Assembly (NCBI RefSeq): GCF_900090045.1
Contig: NC_041780.1
Coordinates: 672,001-736,000 of the forward strand
DNA length: 64,000 bases
Direction: 5' to 3'
Origin: Plasmodium malariae
Lineage: Eukaryota > Apicomplexa > Aconoidasida > Haemosporida > Plasmodiidae
Shown here: piece after piece, positions 55,325-64,000 of the stretch
How the letters are laid out: every line of letters starts with the position of its first letter
Numbering within the stretch: position 1 is the stretch's first letter
Notes under the pieces: generated by a model
What the model saw: only the letters and a program-made list of their open reading frames with translations
Told to the model about the DNA's origin: nothing
Database searches by the model: none
Position numbers and translations under genes: made by a program

Positions 55325-58300
55325 TTATTTGTTTGGGGTAACACCATAGGACAGATAATTCGAAATATATGAAAATTTATCAGAAGAACCTTGTAAATAT
55401 TTAAAAAATTCATCAAAATTATTGACAGCATTTTTAGCTTTTTCCTTCAACAATTTTTTTTCATTATCCTTATTGCAACATAATATACAAACTTTGTTTC
55501 CGTTTAAACAATAATAATGATAAGAATGATTACACAAGAAATGAATTATTGGAACGGTTAGAATTTGTTTACAAATAGTGCAATAAGTATTATCAATTAT
55601 ATGAAAATTATATTTTTTCGTTAACATTTTTTTCTTTATTTTATATAATTCTCTTTTATTTCTTAATATTTGTGCATATTTTTTATTTATATTTTGATCC
55701 ATTTTATTGAGATATGTAATCAGTATTTTTTTTATACATCTATAACTTTTATTATATTTTTGTAAAATTGATATCAAATTTAAGAGCGAAAGAGAAGACT
55801 TTTTTTTTATCATTTTTATAAATTTAATAAGAAATTCGTCATCATTTAATAAAGACAGATAATAAAAAATATAATTATGGAACAAAGAATCCTTTAATTT
55901 TAAAAGATTCATACATGAATTGAATAAATTCCTCTCAAAATTTTTCTTTAATATTTGAAATATGCTGTTGTTAAGTTGTCCAAGCTGATTATTTTTGTTA
56001 TTCTCTTTTACATTTTGTAATACTAATACTTGTTGACTGTACTCTATTTTAAACCTTTTAATAATTTTATACGCTGAAAAAAGAAATGACATATCGTACT
56101 TGTTCATTTTATTAGATAAATACAAAAGTCCCTTATTATAATTATATATAGATAATAATATAACAGATAAAAAAGTTATATTTTTATCATTATTTTTTAT
56201 CAACTTATCAATATTAAAGGATAATATATGATTCTTTTCCTTTTTTTTATATTTTTGCAATAGTATTTGCATCACTGTAACAAATAAAATATAATCATAT
56301 TCCCCATTAAATATGTCGAATTCGATATGTTTGTCTTTTATTATGCTAGTTGTAGTAGTCTCACCACAATGAGCACTTTCATTTATGTACTGGTTCTCCT
56401 CATTGTATTTTTTTTTTCCATTCTGTAATGATCTGTTTTTTTCTGTGTTATTGTTAATTGAACGTTGTGTTGTTTTATTCTCGTCTATTTCTCCTTCCTG
56501 TTCAACTTTTTTTTTATGAAGAAATTTAAGTATAAAAATGAATAGAAAATCTATATTATCTAAAAACAAGGGAATAAAAATAGTCAGATTTAAATTATAT
56601 TTTTTAATTATTTTTTTTAACAAATAAATAGTTAATTCTGGAAAGTATTTAATAAATTTATAGCCATATCTAAAGAGTAAAATGCAAATGTTTTCTACAT
56701 CCAACTTAAATATATATTTTAGACTTTTCTCATAATTTTCAAATTTATCAATCAAGATAGAAATATAGGTTAAATGATCTTTATATTTTTTGGAAAAATT
56801 TAGAACTACATTATAATATCCTACATTTAATAAAAATTTGTATGTTTTATTTAAATTTATTTTGTTTTTATTGTTCTTTATAAATGATATAATTTTCCTT
56901 TTTTTACATTCTTTTTTATAACAAGATAACAACATCATGGTGTGTTCATCATTAAAAAGATGAGATTCATGTAATTTTTCTAAATATATTGATAGCTGTT
57001 CATATAAATCTAAGTTTAAGTATTTATGAATAACAGTAACAGTTTCTAAAAACCCAATGGTTTTTATATAATGTTGCATAGCTTTTTCATACAGCTCTTT
57101 TTCGAATAAAAAATCAGCATATATTTTATGCACATAGCCAAAATTAATACTATGATAATTCTTATTAAGATCAGAATATTTTATTAACCAAAGAAATAAT
57201 TTTTTCTTTTTAAACATGTTTATAATTTCGTTTATATTTTTCTCTTTTATTACTATTTTAATTTTATTTCTACAATTTTTAAAAATTTTATTTAACTTAA
57301 ATTGTTTATCCGAATAGAACTGTTTATCATCTTGTACACTGTCATTTTCATCTTTTCTTTCCTCTACCTTCTTATTCAGGTATATATCATATTTCGCATT
57401 CCCTAAAATTAAATTGCCATTATTATTGTTAATATTATCATTGTACATTTTTAATATGTCTATATTTTGTGGATTGGACTTTTCAGTTTCTTTAAATATA
57501 TTGCTTATGCTGTTACTTCTGCTTCTATTGCTGCTTCTATTGCTGCTTCTATTTCTACTGTCATATCTGCTACCATTTGTGATGTCATTTTCACTGTCAC
57601 TTCTTCTACCCCTTGAATTTTCTCTATCTGCCCTTGCGTTCCATTTTTTCTTTAGTTGTTCATAAAAGTAAAACTTGTCTACTTTTATCTCTGGCTTCTT
57701 TATGTGTTCATCAACAATTAAGAAAAGTAAATTGTTAAAAAATACGATATTTGTTACTAAATAATTTAGTGCCACATTAAAAACTGCTAGTTTCAAATCT
57801 TCATAAATAATATATATACTCACATAAAATTTTCTGTTGGCCTCTGTAAGTATGATCAAATAATATTTTACCGCAAACAAATTAATTACTCTATTTTCAT
57901 GAAAAATATATTCCAAATGTTTGTTCCTTAAATCTAGGACAAATATAACTTTTAAAATGTTATGGCATATATATAAAACGTCAATATCTTCATTGTATAT
58001 TGATAATATGGGCTCACTTTGTGAATGCGTGTTGTTATTACTGCAGCTACTACTATTACTACTGATAATAGTATAAATATTTAAATCAATAGCTTCTATA
58101 AATGTATAACTAATAGTAGAATCTTTTACTATCAGTTTGTATATATTTACAGAACTCTTTTTCAATAGTATAAAAATATTGTTTTTACATAAATACATAT
58201 TTTCAAATGATTCCTCCTCAATATCTACCAATTCACTTTTGTTTATACTATAATCATTATTTAAAAGATAAAAACATACCTTCTTATTTTCTAATGTAAT

Positions 58301-58446
58301 TATGTACATATGACATTTTGATATTAACGTTTTCTTTATATTTTCAATGCTTCTACTTAACTGTATTTTTTTTAAATGGGAAAAATTATGTGCTCTAATA
58401 TTGTAAATGGAACATATTAGTATATTCTTGCTTTTCCTTAAAAAAC

Positions 58447-58477
<31 letters not shown>

Positions 58478-59325
58478 TACATGCTTAGATACTAACGTAA
58501 TAAATAAAAATATACACTTATAACTAATTTGTGCATAAACAATGTAGAAATTAATTATATAAAATAAGCGGAATTTACAACAGGAAAAAAAAAACAATCT
58601 TAATACATAAATAAACACACTGTATAAAGTCCATATGAATACATTTATGTATAACTGTAGAATATAATGTGTTAATTATCAATTGATAACTTTTAATTTT
58701 AAATCAAAGCAATAATTAACAAAACAAAAATGGAAAAAATTGGAAAAAAAGAAAAAAAAAATACTAAACTTATATAGTTACCCTAAGACAATAAGGTTAT
58801 TTGTTTTATCATTAAAACAAAAATCAACAACAAAAAGATCTGTGTTTATTGTAGTAACATTTAAGTTTACGGGATCTATGAAAAGTAGTTTGTCAACAAA
58901 CAAATTTATAAACTTTTTTGACGAGGAAAAATATATTCCTTCATGACTGTTCAGAAAATTTTTTACTTCTCCTGTGAAAAAATAGGCATAAATTTGTTCA
59001 TATATGTATCATTTATGAATGTGTTCATGCATGTGTTATTGAATCTTTTTATAAATTTGTTCATGAATCTGTTCATAAATTTGTTCACAACTGTAATTAT
59101 AAATCGCCTAATCATTTTTCTTGTAAGAATTGTTCGTAAACGAGAATACAAAAGTATGCAATCATACAAGTGTTAGTTCAAGGAATAGCGTATAAACGCG
59201 TGTATGTATGTACAAATATTTCATTAAAATAGTCAAACCGCTTTTTACTTTTCTCTTCTTTTTCTATTACTTGTGTCCTTTGTACAATCCCTGTCAAAAA
59301 GTGGTAGTTTTCTAAAATTGAACAT
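55325..59325 (-). CDS. VPS11: Vacuolar protein sorting-associated protein 11 (HOPS/CORVET core), three exons
   Basis: Core subunit of HOPS/CORVET tethering complexes for endosome/vacuole fusion. Exons 59325-59271, 58971-58782 and 58436-55325 join in phases 1 and 2 with GT/AG borders to an 1118-residue protein. The first exon starts MFNFRKLPLFDRD, echoing the Trp-Arg-Phe-FFD start of VPS11. Exon 2 forms early beta-propeller strands (NLFVDKLLFIDP, KTNNLIVLG). Exon 3 continues the propeller, then an alpha-solenoid with the VPS11 hallmark IYADFLFEKELYEKAMQHYI / KTIGFLE and EHTMMLLSCYKKE. A C-terminal RING-H2 (residues 1034-1069: CTIC...HFLCNHSYHYYC...CILC) matches VPS11 rather than VPS18. A Ser/Arg-rich and Asn-rich insertion lies at about residues 340-400. 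The upstream A31 tract near the exon 3 acceptor belongs to the intron. Confidence 0.9.
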
Positions 59326-59902
59326 CTTTTACGTAAAAAATAAATTTTTTATCACATTTTTTTGTAATTTTTAAAATATACAATATAACAGAAAAATGTC
59401 GATTTTTTATAATCAAAAAATGTATAAGTAATTCATAATAAATGCTACTTTTATTTTTCTTCGTTTTGTTTGATTTTTTGTAATTTTATACGAATTTTTT
59501 ATATTTTTTTATTTAATGTTTCAACACTAGTACTTAAAAATTTGCTTTTATACTAATCGAACTTCAATATATTTTATCATTCGTCTATATAAAATATGTG
59601 ATTTTTTTTTTTTTTTTTTTGCCATAATTTATGCTAAGTATATTTTCTATTAAAAAAAAATATTTTAAAGAGATACTGCATTTTATATATTACATGCTTT
59701 AAGGAAGTATAAATTTACTTGTAATGAGTGATAAATAAATAGTTCCATTGGCTAAGTAGCAATGCAATCCCATATTTGGGATATTCTTTACGTATATAAA
59801 AATTTTTCCTTTTTTAAAATAAAAATATAAAAGAGATGAAACTAAGCAGATTGTGCAGTAAGAATGTGTTAAAATTATAAAATGATATAGAAAGATAAGC
59901 AC

Positions 59903-59933
<31 letters not shown>

Positions 59934-60100
59934 ATGAAAAGGAAGAACTATATAAAAAAGATATATAAATTGAATAAAAATAAAAAAAAGGGAGTATGTA
60001 AGAACTTGAAACATAAAATAATAATGTTATTGTAAAACATATAACATAATATATATGTACAAATATACAATATCACAAATAATAAATCTTAAGAAATAAT
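59326..60100. other. Divergent promoter region, VPS11 / TRAPPC13-like
   Basis: 775 bases of AT-rich sequence between two opposing starts. T run at about 59603-59620 and A run at about 59903-59928. Both genes serve membrane trafficking, but shared regulation is not shown by the sequence. Confidence 0.65.
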
Positions 60101-61457
60101 ATGAATGAACATAAGGAAGGTGTAAAAATAGAGTTACTCCGTTTGTGCCCACCAACATTTGATCATAATATTTGGAATTTATTTAATATAAAGGAAATAG
60201 GAAATATTAATTTTGAAAAAAAAGAATCGACTGAAGACTTGAGCATATCAAATGAGTTTAGCTTAAGTCTTCCAATAAATTCTAGGAAAATATGTGTAGG
60301 TCAAAATTTTAAGTTTCAAATAAATATTGCGAATAATTTAAAAAATGATATTCAAGTGAGTACAATAAGTGTTGATATTTTGACAAAGGATAATACGTTT
60401 AACATATATAATAACATAGATCAACTAAATATTCCATCTAATTCGTTCTTTAATTTCATAACTTCTTTTCTTGTTAATTTCCTCGATATTTTTACGTAAG
60501 AATAAATGAAATACATGATAATAGAAGAATACAGTTTTATCTACATATATATAATGATATATATATGTGCATACATATATTATACATTCTTCTGTTGTAT
60601 GTGCAACTTAGCTTTTATTTTTTATGCTCACGTATGTGTCCATTCTTGTTCTCCCAATTTCTTTTTTTATTCATTTTCTTTTTCATTCATTTGTTCTCCA
60701 TTCCAGAGTACATTGTGTTGTGGAATATTTGCATGGGAATGAAAAAAAAGAATTAAGAAAAGATTTCAGTTTTATTTGTAAAAACCCGTTCAACTTGAAA
60801 ACATTTATTTTACAAAGAAAGGATAAATTATATATAGAGTTAGTACTTAAAAATACAGAAGATGATAATATAATGTTATATGACATAAAACTAAGAGATA
60901 TAAAATGTGAATTAGTAAAAAATGAAAGAACAACGAATGTGCACAACGGTATATATTATTTCAAGCAAAATGATGAATACTCTATGATTTTTTGTGTAAA
61001 TGATGAAGAAAGTAAATTAAATATTTTAAATACTTTAAATGATGAAAATATAACGAATATAGAAATAATATATTTTACGAACAGCGGAGGTAAGGGTATA
61101 AATAATTTACATTTTCTAAAAAAAAATTTAATTACAGATAACATTCGGATCTACTTACATGAATCTGATAACATTTTTTATGTAGTAAATAAGATATATA
61201 AGTTTGAAATTATATTTGAAAATAATACAGATAAAAGTATACTTGTAGAAATATTTATTCACAATAATTCGAATATCCATGTAGTTAACAATTTTGTTAA
61301 AGCTCACATAATTGAGGAAAAAAAAAGAGTCTCTCATTTTTTTTACGTTTTATTTATTAACCCTGGAATTCATTTTTTTAATAAAATTACCATATATAAC
61401 AAAAAAACTAAAAAAAAAATAGATTATATTAAATTGTTTAAATTGTTTGTTAAATAA
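60101..61457 (+). CDS. TRAPPC13-like trafficking protein (DUF974), two exons
   Basis: Probable subunit of the TRAPP-type tethering complex in early secretory traffic or autophagy. Exons 60101-60495 and 60707-61457 join in phase 2 (GTAAGA donor, TTCCAG acceptor) into 381 residues. Exon 1 includes LLRLCPPTFDH, matching the family's early Leu-Arg-Leu-xxP stretch, and SLSLPINSRKICVGQNFKF, parallel to its LPxxFGxIYLGExF. Exon 2 opens VHCVVEYLHGNEKKELRKDF, matching the H-xV-E(L/Y)-x-H and Arg-Lys-Phe-Phe blocks, then FICKNPFNLKT (family F.V..PL.VKTK). A C-terminal beta-rich region follows. The length is similar to other TRAPPC13. The family call rests on several ordered motifs and is made by eye. 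Confidence 0.78.
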
Positions 61458-61876
61458 CGAATAACATTTACGTAAATATTATATATATCTGTATATATAA
61501 ACATGTGCGCATGTAAATATTTGCATATGTGAATGTGTGTACATATGAATATGTATATAAATAAATATGTATATATGTATGTATGGGTACATATATATAT
61601 GTGTGCATAAAAATGTGTGCAATTATAAATGTGTGTTAGTAAAAATGTGTACAAATATAAATAAGCATACATAGATGTAGATATATGAATAGTGAAAAAA
61701 AGTCGAATGGATAATTATATACAAAAAAGAGGGGTGAAAAAAAAGAAATTTATATATGAGGACAAATAATAATTAAAACTATACAAGGCGAGAAAAAAAA
61801 AAAAAAAAAAAAAGTGTATTAAAAAGTGTATGATATTTATAAAAATTTACAAAATTTATAAAAAAAGAAGTTCGTT
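61458..61876. other. Intergenic, TRAPPC13-like / CAF-1 (convergent)
   Basis: Short shared 3' region with TATA/TATG-type repeats at about 61540-61600 and an A run at about 61792-61813. The small minus frame 61424-61672 is repeat-derived. Confidence 0.65.
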
Positions 61877-64000
61877 TCACTTTTTTGCATTTTGTTCTAA
61901 CACAAATTTTGCTGCATTGCCGACTACTAAATTAATTCTTCGAACTTTCGTTTCGTCCTTATTTGATGGTAAATTATCATAATCACCTTCATCTTCGCTT
62001 GAAGTGTAATCATTTGAATCGTCTCTATTCAAAAAATTCACTTCATCGTAAAAAGTGTTTTCAAAATAATCCTCATCGAATATTAAATCATTACATTTCT
62101 TGTCAAAATAATAGTTTTTGTATGTTTTAATATCCCCTAATTCATTTTTATGAAAATAATAAAAGCTAACATATCCATCCGAGCTTGAGCATGCACATAT
62201 ATTTCCTAAATTATTCCATGATATATCTGTAATAGGGCATAAATGTATATTCTTTATAATACTAATTGGTGCATCTAGAATTTCACTATCATAAAAATAT
62301 ACACTTCCATCAAATGTTCCTAAAGTATATATAAATCTTTCTTCTTTTTTATCTTTACTTTCGCACAACATATCTAGCTCATTTATTTTTTCTTCATTAC
62401 AACTATTATCTTTACATTTGTTGCTCCCATTATTTTTTAGTTCATGTTGCTCTGCCTTCAATTCTGCACCGTTTTCTCTTTGAAACTCCTCTTTTAAGCA
62501 TTGCTTCTTGTAATCCTCATTTTCTTCTTCGTTTTCCTCTTCATCTTCCTCCTCATTTTCTTCCTCATCTTCCTCCTCATTTTCTTCCTCGTTTTCTTCC
62601 TCGTTTTCTTCCTCGTTTTCTTCCTCGTTTTCCTCTTCATTTTCCTCCTCTTCTTCCACATCGTCATCTTCTTGTCCTTTTTCCCTTTCCATTTCTTCAG
62701 TTTTATCTAAATTATTCGACGAAGCATAATCCACTATAGAATCCTTCAAAGATTCCTTAATGTCGTCATAATACAAATCGCTGTCTGATATAGTGCTACT
62801 AACATCTTCACTTATATCATCTTGAATTTCAATATCGTTAAATAATAATGTTTTTTCATAATTTAATTTTAAGAGATTGTCGTGGTTTTTTAATTCATTG
62901 AAAAACATAATTTCGTCGAATGTTTTCCTTTTTTTATCTGAATGTAATGTAGTTTCCTCTGAGTCAGAATCAGTATTCATGAAAAGTTTGTAACATCTTT
63001 TAAGAATATTTTGGTGTGTTCTTAACTTAAAAGTATTATAGTTAAATTTTGCCACTAAAAAATGACTGGTTTGAGAAAATACTGTAAAAAATGGAATATT
63101 ATACTTAATAAACAAGTTTTTGTGATATATATAAAAGCAACTGTAGGCTTTCATTTGATAATTTATCTTTATATTTTCTTCTTGTTTGTTATTTTTTTCG
63201 TGGTTTTTTTCAACCTGTTCAAATTGAATACCACTTGGTGCTATTAAAAATTCCCCATTTGGTGAAAAATCGATACGTCTAAAAAAAGATGGAAGCATTT
63301 CTTCACTTGAGAATAAGCACCTTTTTAATTTTTTTTCCTCTTCTTCCTCTTCCTGTCCTTCGTCCCCCACATCTTCTTGTTTTCGCATGTATTTTTTTTT
63401 GTCTCCTAATTCTAATTCTACTCGTTCTTCTCCTTCTTTCTCTCCTTCTTCTTTTACTTCTTTCTGTTCACCTTCCGCTTCAACATCTTCCACGATCGCA
63501 TGTTTCCTGATTTCTTTTTCGTTTTGTTCCTGTGTCATATTCGTTTTTTCATTAACATCGTTTTCTGGTAAATCAATATGCCTATTTTGCGTATCTTTGT
63601 TCTCTTCTTTTTTATATATATTATATTGATCATTTCTTTCTGTGCTTTTTTCGTTATATTCATATTCATTATATATAACATAAGCTGTAGTGCGCTTTTC
63701 AAGTTGATCTGTTTTAATATTTTTTATAGAGTTTTCAAGTTTCCACGATTTTCCATCAACCTTCTTTTTCCATATTTTGAGCGTTTGGTCAGCACTAAGT
63801 GATGCTAAAAATTCGTTATTAGTATCTAACGATATACCTTGAATAATACCTGTATGACCTTCTAAAACCTTAACTTTGCAGTTGGAATTTTTAACAAATT
63901 CGATAATATTTATATTATTATCCTCATTACCTATATATAAAGTATCGTCGTTTGACCAAATGATACTATTTATAACTCCACTACATCTAAAAGATCCTAC
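61877..64000 (-). CDS. CAF1B: Chromatin assembly factor 1 subunit B (p60), WD40 (N-terminus beyond window)
   Basis: WD40 subunit of CAF-1, which deposits histones H3-H4 on newly replicated DNA in the nucleus. The frame is open from base 64000 (707 residues visible); the first Met in the window (63538) is internal, because WD repeats precede it. Visible repeats: INSIIWSNDDTLYIG, then a canonical LEGHTGIIQGISLDTNNEF with ASLSADQTLKIWK, and later ITDISWNNLGNICACSSSDGYVSFY. The p60 signature EEMLPSFFRRIDFSPNGEFL is near residue 240. Between blades are long acidic insertions, including a perfect-looking Asn-Glu-Glu-Glu repeat at about 62520-62640. Such insertions are typical of Plasmodium. The C-terminus lacks the PEST/ASF1-binding B-domain region of animals as far as I can see. 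Stop at 61877-61879. Confidence 0.88.
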   Translation of the reverse strand, partial: VGSFRCSGVINSIIWSNDDTLYIGNEDNNINIIEFVKNSNCKVKVLEGHTGIIQGISLDTNNEFLASLSADQTLKIWKKKVDGKSWKLENSIKNIKTDQLEKRTTAYVIYNEYEYNEKSTERNDQYNIYKKEENKDTQNRHIDLPENDVNEKTNMTQEQNEKEIRKHAIVEDVEAEGEQKEVKEEGEKEGEERVELELGDKKKYMRKQEDVGDEGQEEEEEEKKLKRCLFSSEEMLPSFFRRIDFSPNGEFLIAPSGIQFEQVEKNHEKNNKQEENIKINYQMKAYSCFYIYHKNLFIKYNIPFFTVFSQTSHFLVAKFNYNTFKLRTHQNILKRCYKLFMNTDSDSEETTLHSDKKRKTFDEIMFFNELKNHDNLLKLNYEKTLLFNDIEIQDDISEDVSSTISDSDLYYDDIKESLKDSIVDYASSNNLDKTEEMEREKGQEDDDVEEEEENEEENEEENEEENEEENEEENEEEDEEENEEEDEEENEEENEDYKKQCLKEEFQRENGAELKAEQHELKNNGSNKCKDNSCNEEKINELDMLCESKDKKEERFIYTLGTFDGSVYFYDSEILDAPISIIKNIHLCPITDISWNNLGNICACSSSDGYVSFYYFHKNELGDIKTYKNYYFDKKCNDLIFDEDYFENTFYDEVNFLNRDDSNDYTSSEDEGDYDNLPSNKDETKVRRINLVVGNAAKFVLEQNAKK
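62517..62660 (-). repeat. Glu-rich coding repeat (NEEE units)
   Basis: Twelve-base units of the form (GAA/GAG)3AAT repeated about 10 times within the CAF-1 subunit frame, alternating Asn and Asp. In-frame and intact. Confidence 0.85.

Noticed and set aside
54994..55431. 145-codon minus frame near the VPS11 3' end
   Set aside because: Overlaps the VPS11 coding end in another frame; Phe/Ile-rich with no domain.
61877..63538. Taking the Met at 63538 as the start of the CAF-1 subunit
   Set aside because: The same frame continues upstream to the window edge with clear WD40 sequence, so the real start is outside.
1..64000. Transposons, CRISPR arrays, integrated viruses, rRNA or tRNA genes
   Set aside because: I found no transposase-like or reverse-transcriptase-like frame, no spaced direct repeats of CRISPR form, and no cloverleaf or rRNA sequence by reading; this does not replace a covariance-model search.

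Overview
The window is nuclear DNA from a malaria parasite (genus Plasmodium). The evidence is the extreme A+T content, long poly(dA)/poly(dT) and TA microsatellites, Asn/Lys-rich proteins, short AT-rich introns, and unmistakable Plasmodium genes: an MSP3-family array, MSP8 with two EGF modules, and an apicoplast-targeted IspE. The species cannot be fixed from sequence alone. The base composition and the MSP3 array lying close to MSP8 suggest a non-Laverania species of the P. malariae/P. ovale/P. vivax type, with the AT-richness favouring P. malariae or P. ovale. As I recall, the single-copy genes here (CAF-1 subunit, VPS11, MSP8, IspE and neighbours) lie together on P. falciparum chromosome 5, while P. 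falciparum MSP3 is on chromosome 10 and the P. vivax MSP3 array lies near MSP8. This comparison is from memory, not from a search.

Region 1 (1-18434) is a tandem array of six MSP3-like surface-protein genes, all on the minus strand: 1-1059 (cut by the window edge), 2862-4550, 6357-8635 (broken), 10388-12304, 13937-15958 and 17118-18434. Each starts with a signal peptide followed by an Asn-Leu-Arg motif. Every member whose 3' end is visible carries an acidic tract and a conserved hydrophobic C-terminal module of about 50-60 residues. Members 1-4 have Pro/Ser/Glu-rich centres. Members 5 and 6 have the Ala-rich heptad coiled coil typical of MSP3, and member 5 has it as three tandem copies of about 130 residues. 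Member 3 has an in-frame stop just before the C-terminal module, plus several frame changes inside a GA-rich repeat. Spacers of 1.2-1.8 kb carry related upstream sequence blocks.

Region 2 (18435-64000) is a conserved housekeeping block. In order: an ORC1/CDC6-type AAA+ replication factor (-), IspE (+), an organellar ribosomal protein L28 (-), a small two-exon basic protein (-), a small Tim chaperone (+, three exons), a DPH4-like J protein (-), a helical-repeat protein possibly of the mitochondrial HPR type (+, two exons), an eight-exon coiled-coil protein (+), MSP8 (+), an MGxGC-type acylated low-complexity protein interrupted by an A22 run (+), an Mpv17/PMP22 protein (-), a SAP30BP/HCNGP-like nuclear protein (+), VPS11 (-, three exons), a TRAPPC13-like trafficking protein (+, two exons) and the CAF-1 p60-like WD40 subunit (-, cut by the window edge). 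I rebuilt exon structures by matching splice sites and reading phase.

Functionally these are mostly independent genes: merozoite surface (MSP3 array, MSP8), chromatin and replication (CDC6/ORC1-like, CAF-1), organelles (IspE, L28, small Tim, possibly the HPR-like protein and Mpv17) and membrane traffic (VPS11, TRAPPC13). I see no CRISPR array, transposon, rRNA or convincing tRNA, and no evidence of a wholly new system. The most notable points are the two-class MSP3 array with its broken member, the triplicated coiled coil, and the homopolymer break in the acylated-protein gene.
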